DNA of 64,000 nucleotides from Krasilnikovia cinnamomea (GTDB lineage Bacteria > Actinomycetota > Actinomycetes > Mycobacteriales > Micromonosporaceae), in the NCBI RefSeq assembly GCF_004217545.1, contig NZ_SHKY01000001.1, positions 372,001-436,000 on the forward strand, read 5' to 3'. The position numbers were made by a program, and so were the translations under genes. Under the pieces are notes generated by a model. It made no database searches. It was not told where the DNA came from and was given only the letters and a program-made list of their open reading frames with translations. Every line of letters starts with the position of its first letter. Within the stretch, counting starts at the first letter, position 1. Shown here one piece after another: positions 18,320 to 30,537 of the stretch.

Positions 18320-19465
18320 TCACTTCCAGGTGTCGTACCGGTACAGACCCCACCGCGCCATGATGCCGGTGATCTTGGTGTAGTAGTTGGGGTCGGTGGC
18401 GTACCCGGCCTTCCACACGGTCCAGATGAACTTGTTCGCGCTGCGGGTGTACTTGAAGGCCGGCTTGTACCGGCTGTTGACCCGCAGGAAGTAGCCGTGG
18501 TCGCGGTACGAGTTCGCCTGCGACGCGTACGTCCGGAAGCTCGCGGTCGTCACGAAGCACTTGCCGGCCTTCGTGCACTCCTGCGTCTTGTACGTGTGGC
18601 AGCCGTTGGCCAGCGGGCCGTGCTTGCCGTTGAAGCACTTGATGCCGAAGAAGTTGCGATCGGCGACGGACAGGTCGCTGCGGCCCCAGCCGGATTCCAG
18701 GATGGCCTGGGCGATCGTCACCGACGGCGGCACGCCGTACTCGCGCCAGCCCCGCTGGGCACCCGCCACCGAGCGGGCGATGAACTGCTCCGGGGTCAGC
18801 GCGGGCGTCTGCACGGGCCGGGGCGCCCCCGGGCACAGGCGCAACGTCGGCGTCACCACGTACGCGTGGGAGACGTAGCGGCCGTTGGACAGCCGGTCCC
18901 ACTGGGTCGTGGTGCGGACGGTGCCCTTGACCCGGGCGCCGACCACCCCGCACACCAGGTTGACCCGGGCGCCGTTGGCCAGGGTGGCCCTGACCGGGGA
19001 GGTCAGCGACACGCCGGCGCGGACGTTGACCCGGCCGTCCGAGCTGCGGATCCGGCCGACGGTGTACTTCACGGCCGCCGTCTTGACGGCCGCGGGGCGG
19101 ACCTTGACCGGCTGGGCCTGCGCCCGCACGGCGGCGCACGACGGGATGGTGCCCAGCGGCCGCACGTACGCGTGGGAGATGTAGCGGCCGGCGCCGAGCC
19201 GGTCCCAGACGTCCGTGGTGCGCTGGCTGCCGCGCACCTCGGTGCCGCGGGTGGCGCACTCGACCGTGACGCGCTGCTCGTCGTGGACCGCGCCGACGAT
19301 CGGGGCGGCCAGCGACGGGGCGGTGCGGATCCGCAGCGTGCCCCGCACGTCCACCGTGGCGGCGACGCCCGCGGCGGCGGCCGCCTGCGGTGCGACGAGC
19401 AGACCGGCGCCAATCACGACGGCCAGCGCCGGGGCGGTGAGCAGCCGGCGGGCGGTGTGCAGCAT
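18320..19465 (-). CDS. Secreted N-acetylglucosaminidase (GH73-like) with two SH3b-like repeats
   Basis: A 381-residue exported peptidoglycan hydrolase. A signal peptide covers about residues 1-32 (MLHTARRLLTAPALAVVIGA, ending AAAAAG). Two bacterial SH3-type repeats follow, each ending in a WDRL-G-RYxSHAYV pattern, at about residues 35-100 and 115-185. The C-terminal half is a glucosaminidase domain: TPEQFIARSVAGAQ, PPSVTIAQAILESGWGRS (with the family glutamate), NFFGIKCFNG, and YRDHGYFLRVNSRYKPAF. It should cleave GlcNAc-MurNAc linkages in the wall. ATG 19465 has AGAGGGGAC upstream. A much longer frame to 19750 was rejected because it precedes the signal peptide with non-homologous residues. 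Confidence 0.9.
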   Translation of the reverse strand: MLHTARRLLTAPALAVVIGAGLLVAPQAAAAAGVAATVDVRGTLRIRTAPSLAAPIVGAVHDEQRVTVECATRGTEVRGSQRTTDVWDRLGAGRYISHAYVRPLGTIPSCAAVRAQAQPVKVRPAAVKTAAVKYTVGRIRSSDGRVNVRAGVSLTSPVRATLANGARVNLVCGVVGARVKGTVRTTTQWDRLSNGRYVSHAYVVTPTLRLCPGAPRPVQTPALTPEQFIARSVAGAQRGWREYGVPPSVTIAQAILESGWGRSDLSVADRNFFGIKCFNGKHGPLANGCHTYKTQECTKAGKCFVTTASFRTYASQANSYRDHGYFLRVNSRYKPAFKYTRSANKFIWTVWKAGYATDPNYYTKITGIMARWGLYRYDTWK

Positions 19466-19727
19466 GAAGCGGTCCCCTCTGGTGGCGTCGGGCGTCTGTT
19501 CGACAGTCACGGGGGGCCGTTGCGGGTGGAGGGGGAGCCCGGGTGCGGCTCGGTTGCACCGGATGGCACTACCGGGACAAGTGGTGCCTTTGGGAATTAT
19601 GACCCCTAGGGTGGCCGCCGGGGGGACCGTTACCGAACTGCGTCGTCGTCCGTGGCCTCGCCGGGCGTTCGTCGGTGCCGCGTGATACACAGCGAGGAAC
19701 ACCATCGGACGGCAGACAGGATCAGGG

Positions 19728-20519
<792 letters not shown>

Positions 20520-20525
20520 ACCGCC

Positions 20526-20990
20526 ATGGCCAGGAGCATCGCCACCAACACCAGCGCCGACCGCGCGCAGCTGCTCGAATTCCTGCGGCCCCGGCACCGC
20601 GCCATCCTGATCACGACGCGGCGCGACGGGCGCCCGCAGTCGTCACCGAACACCTGCGGGGTGGACGCCGACGGCCGGGTGGTCATCTCGACGTACCCGG
20701 AGCGGGCGAAGGTGGCCAACATCCGGCGCGATCCCCGGGTGTCGCTCTGCGTGCTCTCCGACGAGTGGAACGGCCCGTGGGTCCACCTCGACGGCACGGC
20801 GGAGGTGCTCGACCTGCCCGAGGCGCTGGAGCCGCTGGTGGAGTACTTCCGCTGCATCTCCGGTGAGCACCCGGACTGGGACGAGTACCGCGACGCCATG
20901 CGCGCCCAGGGCAAGTCGCTGATCCGGATCTCGATCGAGAGCTGGGGGCCGATTGCCACGGGCGGATTCCCGGCCCGGCTGGCCGACTGA
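20526..20990 (+). CDS. PPOX-class F420/FMN-dependent oxidoreductase
   Basis: A 154-residue split-barrel flavin/deazaflavin enzyme of the PPOX (pyridoxamine-phosphate-oxidase-like) class. Family features are the opening strand RHRAILITTRRDGRPQSSPN, then VVISTYPERAKVANIRRDPR and VSLCVLSDEWNGPWVHLDG, which build the cofactor site. Members in actinomycetes reduce small substrates with F420H2; the substrate is unknown. It starts at ATG 20526, six bases after ppgK, so a shared transcript is likely. Confidence 0.9.
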   Translation: MARSIATNTSADRAQLLEFLRPRHRAILITTRRDGRPQSSPNTCGVDADGRVVISTYPERAKVANIRRDPRVSLCVLSDEWNGPWVHLDGTAEVLDLPEALEPLVEYFRCISGEHPDWDEYRDAMRAQGKSLIRISIESWGPIATGGFPARLAD

Positions 20991-21002
20991 GCGCAGGCGG
21001 CC

Positions 21003-21041
21003 GGGCTGGGCGGGCGGGCTGGGCGGGCGGGCTGGGCGGGT
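21003..21041. repeat. Three tandem copies of a 13-base repeat
   Basis: The unit GGGCTGGGCGGGC is repeated at 21003-21015, 21016-21028 and 21029-21041 (last base T). It lies between the convergent stops at 20990 and 21047. No hairpin terminator is seen here. Confidence 0.9.
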
Positions 21042-21046
21042 GGCGG

Positions 21047-21634
21047 TCAGCCGCTGATGCCCAGCCAGGGGTTCGGCACCTCGACGCCGAGCAGGTAGCG
21101 CAGCGCGTCGCGGTGCATGCCCGCCACCGGGTCCAGCAGGTCGGGGTGGCGCAGCAGCACCGCGGCCGCGCGCTCGCGCGGGTTAGGGGTGGTGAGCCGG
21201 CGGAACTGCCCCAGCAGGTCCCCCGCCCGGCGCGGGCGCGGCCGGCGGTGGTCCTCCTGCTCGGGCACGGCCGCCGCGACGGCGGACACGGCGCGCACCG
21301 CGAGCACGGGGTCGGCCAGCAGGCAGGCGCCCCAGCTCACCACAACCTCGTCGACCCAGGTGCGCCACGCCTCGTCCTCGGCGTACTCCTCGACCGGTTC
21401 GCTGCCGGCCCGCCAGTCCAGCACGGCCGAGCCGCCCGGCCCGGCCAGCGCCACGAGTTCGGCGTCCACCGGCGTGGGGTAGCGCAGCCAGGCGGCGACG
21501 GTCACGGCCTGGCGCGCCTGCAACTCCGCCAGCGCGGCCGCCTGGTGATCCTCGCCGGTGGCCGGGTACGCCCGCGCCAGCCAATGCGTGCTGGCGGCGA
21601 TCACCGGCGACAGCGCGGCAGACGGACCGGCCAC
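21047..21634 (-). CDS. Conserved hypothetical protein
   Basis: A 195-residue soluble, mostly helical protein without a motif I recognise. Features are an Ala/Gln-rich helix (EDHQAAALAELQARQAVTVAAWLRY), an acidic stretch (EPVEEYAEDEAWRTWVDEVV) and the C-terminal DALRYLLGVEVPNPWLGISG. The start at GTG 21634 is chosen for GGGAGGG five bases upstream. The frame continues upstream to 21943 but that part overlaps the likely glgE promoter and reads as noise. It is divergent from glgE. Confidence 0.65.
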   Translation of the reverse strand: MAGPSAALSPVIAASTHWLARAYPATGEDHQAAALAELQARQAVTVAAWLRYPTPVDAELVALAGPGGSAVLDWRAGSEPVEEYAEDEAWRTWVDEVVVSWGACLLADPVLAVRAVSAVAAAVPEQEDHRRPRPRRAGDLLGQFRRLTTPNPRERAAAVLLRHPDLLDPVAGMHRDALRYLLGVEVPNPWLGISG

Positions 21635-21722
21635 GTGGCCCTCCCAGGGTCGAGGCGACCCGGGCGGGGCGCGACACGCCCTGTTCCTCGGCGGGGAGCC
21701 GCCCAGCCTAAGCAAGATCACT

Positions 21723-21745
21723 CGGTTGGCACCGCATGGCAACCG
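21723..21745. promoter_or_regulatory. Inverted repeat upstream of glgE
   Basis: CGGTTG (21723-21728) and CAACCG (21740-21745) form a six-base inverted repeat with an 11-base centre, inside the 277-base divergent region between the gene starting at 21634 and glgE. It could be an operator for the glgE operon. No regulator can be assigned. Confidence 0.3.
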
Positions 21746-21911
21746 ACGCGCACCCGAGGAGGCTCCCCGGCGCTCGCGCTCCGGTAGGTTGAGCCGTGAC
21801 GCGCGCCACCGGATCGCGCCGTTGCTCCACTGCGGAAACGCGGCCCGGGGCACGGCGTGGATTTCCCGGTCGCCGAGCCCGTTCCCGCGCCTGAAGACTA
21901 CGGTGGAGATC

Positions 21912-23879
21912 ATGACCGGTCGCTTTCCCATCGAAGACGTCACGCCGTCGGTGTCCTGCGGCCGCTACCCCGCCAAGGCGGTCGTGGGTGAGCTGGTCCC
22001 GGTCTCCGCCGTGTCCTATCGGGAAGGACACCACGCGCTGGGCGTCAACGTGGTATGGCAGGGCCCGGGCGCCCAGCCCGAGCCGTTCACGCGCATGCGG
22101 CCGGGCGAGCCGGGGCTGGACACCTGGCACGCGATGATCAAGCCGGACCGGGTCGGCCGGTGGACCTTCACCATCGAGGCGTTCGACGACCCGTACCTGA
22201 CGTGGCGCAACGCGGTCACCAAGAAGATCGGCGCGGGTCAGGGCGCGGGCGAGCTGGCGAACGATCTCGCCGAGGGCGCCGAGGTCCTCGACCTGGCCGC
22301 CAAGATCGTCCCGGCGGCCGAGGAGGAACGCGTCCGGGCCGCCGCGGCCGCGCTGCGCGACGAGCAGCGCCCGCTGTACGAGCGGGTCTCCCCCGCGCTG
22401 GACCTGGAGGCGCTGCTCTGGCAGCACCCGGTGCGGCACCTGGTCACCACGACCCGCTCGTACGCGATCTGGGTGGACCGCAAGCGCGCCCTGTTCTCCG
22501 CGTGGTACGAGTTCTTCCCGCGCTCGGAGGGCGCCGAGGTGGGTCCCGACGCCGTCCCGGTCAAGCACGGCACGTTCCGCACCGCCGCCGAGCGCATCCC
22601 GGCCGTCGCCGCCATGGGCTTCGACGTGCTCTACCTGCCGCCCATCCACCCCATCGGCAAGATCAACCGCAAGGGCCGCAACAACACCCTCGTGGCCCGC
22701 CCCGAGGACGTCGGCTCCCCCTGGGCGATCGGCTCCGATGAGGGCGGCCACGACGCCATCCACCCGGAGCTCGGCACGCTGGAGGACTTCCGGGCGTTCG
22801 TCGCCACGGCGCAGGACAACGGCATGGAGGTGGCGCTCGACCTCGCGCTGCAGGCCGCGCCGGACCACCCCTGGGTACGCGAGCACCCGGAGTGGTTCAC
22901 CACCCGCGCCGACGGCAGCATCGCCTACGCCGAGAACCCGCCCAAGAAGTACCAAGACATCTATCCCCTGAACTGGGACAACGACTACCAGGGCCTGCGC
23001 AGGGAGGTGCTGCGGGTCGTCCTGCACTGGGTGGAACAGGGCGTCAAGATCTTCCGGGTCGACAACCCGCACACCAAGGCCCTGAACTTCTGGCAGTGGC
23101 TCATCACCAAGGTCAAGGACGTCGACCCCGACGTGCTGTTCCTGGCCGAGGCGTTCACCCGGCCCGCCATGATGAGCGGCCTCGGCAAGATCGGCTTCAG
23201 CCAGTCGTACACGTACTTCACGTGGCGGACCACGGCCTGGGAGATGCGCGAATACCTCAACCAGCTGCTGGCCTCGGTGGACTGGATGCGGCCCAACTTC
23301 TGGCCCAACACCCCCGACATCCTGCACGAGACCCTGCAGCACGGCGGCCCGCCGATGTTCAAGCTCCGCGCGGTGCTGGCCGGGCTGCTGTCGCCGTCGT
23401 GGGGCATGTACGCGGGCTACGAGCTGTTCGAGCACGTGGCCCGGCCCGGCGCCGAGGAGTACCTCGACAACGAGAAGTTCGAGCTCAAGCCCCGCGACTG
23501 GGCGGGCGCCGCGCGCTCCGGGCGCACCCTGGCGCCGTACCTGACCACGATCAACCAGGTACGGCGGGAGAATTCCGCCCTGCACTGGCTGCGCAACCTG
23601 CACTTTCACGAGGTCGACAACGGCTCGCTGCTGTGCTGGTCGAAGCGGGACCCGGAGAACGGCAACACCATCCTGGCGATCTGCTCGTTCGACGCGAACA
23701 ACGTGCAGTGGGCCAACACCACGCTCGACATGCCGGCGCTGGGCATGGACTGGCACGAGCGGTTCACGGTGACCGACCAGATCACCGGGGCGTCGTACGA
23801 GTGGGGACAGCACAACGCGGTCCGCATCGACCCGTACGTCGAACCGGCGCACATTTTCGTGGTGCAGCCGCGGAGCTGA
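21912..23879 (+). CDS. glgE: Alpha-1,4-glucan:maltose-1-phosphate maltosyltransferase
   Basis: A 655-residue GH13 subfamily 3 enzyme that extends alpha-1,4-glucans with maltosyl units from maltose-1-phosphate. Diagnostic parts are [18 protein letters not shown], the nucleophile in [18 protein letters not shown], the acid/base in [10 protein letters not shown], and NTPDILHE. The N-terminal domain (residues 1-190) is the all-beta and helical dimerisation region of GlgE. ATG 21912 follows GGTGGAG closely. It is the first gene of a four-gene operon with treS (38-base gap), mak and glgB, a complete GlgE pathway. Confidence 0.97.
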   Translation: MTGRFPIEDVTPSVSCGRYPAKAVVGELVPVSAVSYREGHHALGVNVVWQGPGAQPEPFTRMRPGEPGLDTWHAMIKPDRVGRWTFTIEAFDDPYLTWRNAVTKKIGAGQGAGELANDLAEGAEVLDLAAKIVPAAEEERVRAAAAALRDEQRPLYERVSPALDLEALLWQHPVRHLVTTTRSYAIWVDRKRALFSAWYEFFPRSEGAEVGPDAVPVKHGTFRTAAERIPAVAAMGFDVLYLPPIHPIGKINRKGRNNTLVARPEDVGSPWAIGSDEGGHDAIHPELGTLEDFRAFVATAQDNGMEVALDLALQAAPDHPWVREHPEWFTTRADGSIAYAENPPKKYQDIYPLNWDNDYQGLRREVLRVVLHWVEQGVKIFRVDNPHTKALNFWQWLITKVKDVDPDVLFLAEAFTRPAMMSGLGKIGFSQSYTYFTWRTTAWEMREYLNQLLASVDWMRPNFWPNTPDILHETLQHGGPPMFKLRAVLAGLLSPSWGMYAGYELFEHVARPGAEEYLDNEKFELKPRDWAGAARSGRTLAPYLTTINQVRRENSALHWLRNLHFHEVDNGSLLCWSKRDPENGNTILAICSFDANNVQWANTTLDMPALGMDWHERFTVTDQITGASYEWGQHNAVRIDPYVEPAHIFVVQPRS

Positions 23880-23917
23880 CGCGATTCGAGTCCCTGCGGG
23901 TGGGGTAGGTGGGAGCG

Positions 23918-25671
<1,754 letters not shown>

Positions 25672-25672
<1 letters not shown>

Positions 25673-26988
25673 TGACGCTGCCGTTCGCCGACTGGCTGCC
25701 CCGGCAACGCTGGTACGCGGGCCGTACCCGCACCCTGGAGTCCGCGAAACCGGCGTCGTCCACCGCGCTGCGCGACGCCCTCGACCTGATCCTGGTCGAC
25801 GTCACCTACACCGACGGGAGCTCGGAGCGCTACCAGGTGCTGGTCGCCTGGGACTCCGGCCCGATCCCCGAGTACGCCGCGATCGCCACGATCGGCTCCG
25901 ACGGCGAGCGCATCGGCTACGACGCCCTCTACGACCCGGAGGCCACGCGGTACCTGCTGTCGCTGCTCGGCACGGGCAAGGCGGTCGGCGACGTCGTGTT
26001 CGAGCCGGAGCCCGGCGTGGCCCTGCCGTTCGACGCGGCGCCCCGGGTGTTCGACGCCGAGCAGACCAACACCAGCGTGGTCTATGACCAGGCGGCGATC
26101 CTCAAGGTCTTCCGCCGGGTGGCCAGCGGTGTCAACCCGGACATCGAGCTGAACCGGGTGCTCGGCCGCGCCGGCAACCCGCACGTGGCGCGGCTGCTCG
26201 GCTCGTTCGAGACGACCGAGAGCGGCGAGCCGTGCGCCCTCGGCATGGTCACCGCGTACGCGGCCAACTCGGCCGAAGGATGGGCGATGGCCACCGCCAG
26301 CGCCCGGGACCTGTTCGCCGAGGACGCGGAGCTGCACGCCGACGAGGTGGGCGGCGACTTCTCCGGCGAGTCGTACCGGCTGGGTGAGGCCGTGGCCAGC
26401 GTGCACCGGACCCTGGCCGAACAGCTGGGCGTCGGGCCGTCGCCGTTCCCGGTGGACGCGGTGCTGGCCCGGCTGCGGGCCGCGGCCGCCGCCGTGCCGG
26501 AGCTGGCCGCGCACGTACCGGCCATCGAGGCGCGCTTCCGGGAGCTGACCGGCGCTCAGGTGAACGTCCAGCGGGTCCACGGCGACCTGCATCTGGGTCA
26601 GGTGCTGCGGACCCCGCCCGCCTGGCTGCTGATCGACTTCGAGGGCGAGCCGGGTGCGCCGCTCGACGAGCGGCGGCTGCCCGACTCGCCGCTGCGCGAC
26701 GTCGCCGGGGTGCTGCGCTCCTACGAGTACGCCGCGTACCAGCTGCTCGTGGACACCGACGACGAGCAGGAGCATCTCGCCGCGCGGGCCCGGGAGTGGG
26801 TGGACCGCAACCGGGCCGCCTTCTGCGACGGGTACGCTGCGGCGGCAGGCATCGACCCGCGTGATCAGGCCCCGCTGCTCGCGGCGTACGAGTTGGACAA
26901 GGCGGTCTACGAGGCCGTGTATGAAGCCCGGCACCGGCCAGGGTGGTCGCGGATCCCGCTGCGCGCCATCGCCCGGCTCGTCGGCTGA
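25672..26988 (+). CDS. mak: Maltokinase (Pep2-type)
   Basis: A 438-residue maltokinase that makes maltose-1-phosphate from maltose and ATP, supplying GlgE. The N-terminal cap ([19 protein letters not shown]) is typical. The phosphotransferase core shows [16 protein letters not shown] (catalytic loop) and [18 protein letters not shown] (metal site), and the closing segment is [23 protein letters not shown] lies before ATG 25672, whose A is the last base of the treS stop. glgB starts 15 bases past its stop. Confidence 0.96.
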
Positions 26989-27003
26989 CTGCGGAGGAAA
27001 TCG

Positions 27004-29157
27004 ATGATCGGGCACAGCACCTCGGCCTCCTCGGCCGCCGACGAGCGGGCGATGCGCGCGGTGATCAGCGGGGACACCCACGACCCGCACGCGATCCTCG
27101 GGGCGCACCCGCACGGCGGGCGCACCGTGATCCGTACGCTGCGGCGCGGCGCCACCGCGGTGACCCTGCTGTTCGGCGGCGAGAAGGCGCCGATGACCAA
27201 GGTGCACCCGGACGGGATCTTCGCGGTCGACGTGGCGGGCACGGTGCTCGACTACCGCCTCGACGTCGACGGGGTGGAGTGTGACGACCCTTACCGGCAC
27301 CTGCCCACCCTGGGCGAGCTGGACCTGCACCTGATCGGCGAGGGCCGCCACGAGAAGCTGTGGACCGTGCTGGGCGCGCAGCACCGCGGCAGCGGGGTGG
27401 CGTTCGCGGTGTGGGCGCCCAGCGCGCAAGGGGTGCGCGTCGCGGGCGACTTCACCGGCTGGGGTCCGCACGACGGCTGGCCGATGCGCTCGCTGGGCTC
27501 CAGCGGGGTGTGGGAACTGTACGTCCCGGGCGCCGCGCCCGGCTCCAGGTACAAGTTCCGCATCCTCGGCCGCGACGGGGTGTGGCGGGAGAAGGCCGAC
27601 CCGATGGCCCAGCACACCGAGGTCCCGCCGCAGACCGCCTCGGTAGTGTACGAGTCCCGCTACGAGTGGGGCGACGCCGAGTGGATGACGGCCCGCGCGT
27701 CCCGGCACCCGCACCAGGACCCGATGAGCATCTACGAGGTGCATCTGGGCTCGTGGCGCCCCGGCCTGTCGTACACCGAGCTCGCGGAGCAGCTCACCGA
27801 GTACGTGCTGGACACCGGCTTCACCCACGTCGAGCTGATGCCCGTGATGGAGCACCCGTTCGGCGGCTCGTGGGGGTACCAGGTCACCGGCTACTTCGCG
27901 CCGACCTCCCGGTTCGGCACCCCGGACGAGTTCCGCCACCTCGTCGACACGCTGCACCGGGCGGGCATCGGGGTGATCCTCGACTGGGTGCCCGCGCACT
28001 TCCCCAAGGACGAGTGGGCGCTGGCCCGCTTCGACGGCACCCCGCTGTACGAGCACGGCGACTGGCGCCGCGGTGAGCACCCCGACTGGGGCACGTACGT
28101 CTTCGACTTCGGCCGTACCGAGGTGCGCAACTTCCTCGTCGCCAACGCGCTGTACTGGTGCGAGGAGTTCCACGCCGACGGCCTGCGCGTCGACGCGGTC
28201 GCCTCGATGCTGTACCTGGACTACTCCCGCAACTCCGGTGAGTGGACCCCCAACCAGTACGGCGGCCGGGAGAATCTGGACGCGATCAGCTTCCTGCAGG
28301 AGATGAACGCGACCGTCTACAAGCGCAACCCCGGCGTGGTGACGATCGCCGAGGAGTCCACGGCGTGGCCCGGCGTCACCCGCCCCACCCACCTGGGCGG
28401 CCTCGGCTTCGGCTTCAAATGGAACATGGGCTGGATGAACGACACCCTGACCTACATGGAGAAGGAGCCGATCTACCGGCAGTGGCACCACCACCAGATG
28501 ACCTTCGCCACGGTGTACGCCTGGAGCGAGAACTACATCCTGCCGATCAGCCACGACGAGGTGGTGCACGGCAAGGGCTCGCTGACCGGCAAGATGCCCG
28601 GCGACCGGTGGCAGAAGCTGGCCAACACCCGCGCGCTGCTGGCCTTCATGTGGGCGTTCACCGGCAAGCACCTGATCTTCATGGGCGCCGAGATGGGCGA
28701 CGAGCGGGAATGGAACGAGGCCCGCGGCCTGGACTGGGATCTGCTGCAGGACCCGGCGCGCGGCGGAATCCGGCGCCTCGTCCAGGACCTCAACCGGGTG
28801 TACCGCGACACCCCGGCGCTGTGGACGCAGGACACCGAGCCGAGCGGCTTCCGCTGGATCAGCGCCGAGGACTCCCAACACAACGTGTTCTCGTTCCTGC
28901 GCTTCGCCCCGGGCGGCGACACCCTCGCGTGCGTGGTCAACTTCGCCGCCGTACCACACGAGGGCTACCGCATCGGCCTGCCCCGGCCGGGCGTCTGGCG
29001 CGAGGTGATCAACACCGACAGCGAACTGTACGGCGGCTCCGGCGTCGGCAACCTCGGCCAGGTCACCGCCGAACCGCAGCCGTGGCACGCCCTCGACTTC
29101 TCCGTGTCACTGCGGGTCCCGCCGCTGGGTGCCGTCTGGCTCCGCCACGAACGCTGA
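27004..29157 (+). CDS. glgB: 1,4-alpha-glucan branching enzyme
   Basis: A 717-residue GH13 branching enzyme, last in the glgE-treS-mak-glgB operon. It has the N1 domain (residues 15-110), a CBM48 domain ([20 protein letters not shown]) and the catalytic barrel: nucleophile in [18 protein letters not shown], acid in [14 protein letters not shown], and [24 protein letters not shown] stands directly before ATG 27004. It introduces alpha-1,6 branches into the glucan built by GlgE. Confidence 0.97.
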   Translation: MIGHSTSASSAADERAMRAVISGDTHDPHAILGAHPHGGRTVIRTLRRGATAVTLLFGGEKAPMTKVHPDGIFAVDVAGTVLDYRLDVDGVECDDPYRHLPTLGELDLHLIGEGRHEKLWTVLGAQHRGSGVAFAVWAPSAQGVRVAGDFTGWGPHDGWPMRSLGSSGVWELYVPGAAPGSRYKFRILGRDGVWREKADPMAQHTEVPPQTASVVYESRYEWGDAEWMTARASRHPHQDPMSIYEVHLGSWRPGLSYTELAEQLTEYVLDTGFTHVELMPVMEHPFGGSWGYQVTGYFAPTSRFGTPDEFRHLVDTLHRAGIGVILDWVPAHFPKDEWALARFDGTPLYEHGDWRRGEHPDWGTYVFDFGRTEVRNFLVANALYWCEEFHADGLRVDAVASMLYLDYSRNSGEWTPNQYGGRENLDAISFLQEMNATVYKRNPGVVTIAEESTAWPGVTRPTHLGGLGFGFKWNMGWMNDTLTYMEKEPIYRQWHHHQMTFATVYAWSENYILPISHDEVVHGKGSLTGKMPGDRWQKLANTRALLAFMWAFTGKHLIFMGAEMGDEREWNEARGLDWDLLQDPARGGIRRLVQDLNRVYRDTPALWTQDTEPSGFRWISAEDSQHNVFSFLRFAPGGDTLACVVNFAAVPHEGYRIGLPRPGVWREVINTDSELYGGSGVGNLGQVTAEPQPWHALDFSVSLRVPPLGAVWLRHER

Positions 29158-29261
29158 CCGGGCCGGGCTGTCCGATGGTCGTCCGGCGAGATCCGGCAGG
29201 CGCACGGTAAGATTCCGAATCGAATCCCGATCGAGGACTCCCACCACAACGGACGGGCTGC

Positions 29262-30242
29262 GTGCCCCTCACGGACGATTCCCAGGCCCAGGACCGGCAC
29301 CGGATCGAGTTCGCCACCACCGACCCCGAACGCGCCATGGCGTACCTCAATGCTGCGTTCGGCTCGGCCACCACCATCCACAGCCACCCGGACACCTACC
29401 GGTTCAAGCACCGGCGGCTCAGCGTCGGCCCGTTCTGTCTGGATTCCCTGGAACATCACGCCCTGATCGAGTACCGGTGCGACACCGAGACGCCGATCAT
29501 GGTGACGCGGGTCCACCGTGGATGCCGGACCGATCTCGACCGCGGCATCCGCTACGGCATCGGCGACCTCGGCCTGCACGTCAACACGGGCCGGCTGCAC
29601 CGGGTGCGGCAGGAGGCCCTGGAGGGCTCGCTGGTCGGCATCGCCGCGCAGGTCGTCGTCGAGGTCGCCCGCAACGACCCCGAGTGTCCGGGTCCGCCGC
29701 TGCGCTTCACCGCCGTGAGCCCGGACCGTCCGGCCGACGTCCGCCGCTGGCTGCACGTCGTCGACTACGTCACCGACAGCGTGCAGAACGCCCCCGACTT
29801 CATCGCCCACCCGCTGCTGGTCGGCCCGTTCGCCCGGCTGCTGGCCGCGACCCTGCTCACCACGTTCCCGAATACCTGCGCGACCGAGCCGCACCACTAC
29901 GATCGCACGGACGCGACCGTCGCCGCCCTGTCCCGCGCGGTCGGGTTCCTCGAGGCCAACGCCGACCTCGACATCAGCGTGGTCGACGTCGCCCGCGCCG
30001 CCCGGGTCACCGTTCGTGCCGTTCAGCGCGCCTTCCGTCGCCACCTCGGCACCACCCCGATGGCCTACCTGCGGCGCGTCCGGCTGGCCCGCGCCCACGA
30101 CCAGTTGCGGGCCGCCGAGCCGGGCGACGGTACGACGGTCGCCGACGTCGCGTTCCGGTGGGGCTTCGGCCACGTCGGCCGGTTCACCGGCGCCTACCGG
30201 CAGATCTACGGCGAACAGCCCGGCCAGACCCTGCGCCGGTGA
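29262..30242 (+). CDS. AraC-family transcriptional regulator
   Basis: A 326-residue regulator. Residues 1-190 form an AraC_binding_2-like beta domain of unknown ligand. The C-terminal 110 residues hold two helix-turn-helix units: DISVVDVARAARVTVRAVQR with AFRRHLGTTPMAYLRRVRL, and TTVADVAFRWGFGHVGRFTG with AYRQIYGEQPGQTLRR. The start is taken as GTG 29262. It stands alone downstream of glgB on the same strand, 104 bases away. Whether it regulates the glucan operon is not shown. Confidence 0.9.
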   Translation: MPLTDDSQAQDRHRIEFATTDPERAMAYLNAAFGSATTIHSHPDTYRFKHRRLSVGPFCLDSLEHHALIEYRCDTETPIMVTRVHRGCRTDLDRGIRYGIGDLGLHVNTGRLHRVRQEALEGSLVGIAAQVVVEVARNDPECPGPPLRFTAVSPDRPADVRRWLHVVDYVTDSVQNAPDFIAHPLLVGPFARLLAATLLTTFPNTCATEPHHYDRTDATVAALSRAVGFLEANADLDISVVDVARAARVTVRAVQRAFRRHLGTTPMAYLRRVRLARAHDQLRAAEPGDGTTVADVAFRWGFGHVGRFTGAYRQIYGEQPGQTLRR

Positions 30243-30537
30243 GCCCGGGCAGTAATTCCTGTCACGTGCCGGGCCTATGAAGTGCCACGCCGGGGACGCC
30301 GATGGGAACCCGGAGCCGCGCTGCGGCCCAACGTCACGGCGTCCCGGCACGGATCATCAGCACCCTTGTCCTCGGCCGCCCCGGCGCGGCGCCGGGGATG
30401 ATCCGCGCCGTGCCGCCGATCCGCCAGGCCACCGCCCGGCACGTCCACCCCGCCTCGTCCACCCGTGGACGGCACCCGACCACACCGGCACCGCTCGCTG
30501 AGCGCCGCCCGGCCGAACACATGGAGGATCGACCCCG
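30243..30537. other. Intergenic region with a terminator-like hairpin
   Basis: No convincing gene is seen in this interval. A perfect GC hairpin, CCCCGGCGC (30379-30387)/GCGCCGGGG (30389-30397), could end the AraC transcript. The second half leads to the receiver gene, with GGAGG about nine bases before ATG 30538. Confidence 0.5.

Noticed and set aside
14215-18363. A plus-strand open frame of 1382 codons opposite hrpA
   Set aside because: It is the antisense shadow of a clear DEAH helicase in high-GC DNA. It has no recognisable motif and an Arg/His/Gln-rich composition.
19466-19727. A c-di-AMP (ydaO) riboswitch before the secreted glucosaminidase
   Set aside because: Such riboswitches often precede actinobacterial wall hydrolases, but I could not find the conserved GGGGGAACC-type and GGGTGAAT-type blocks in order.
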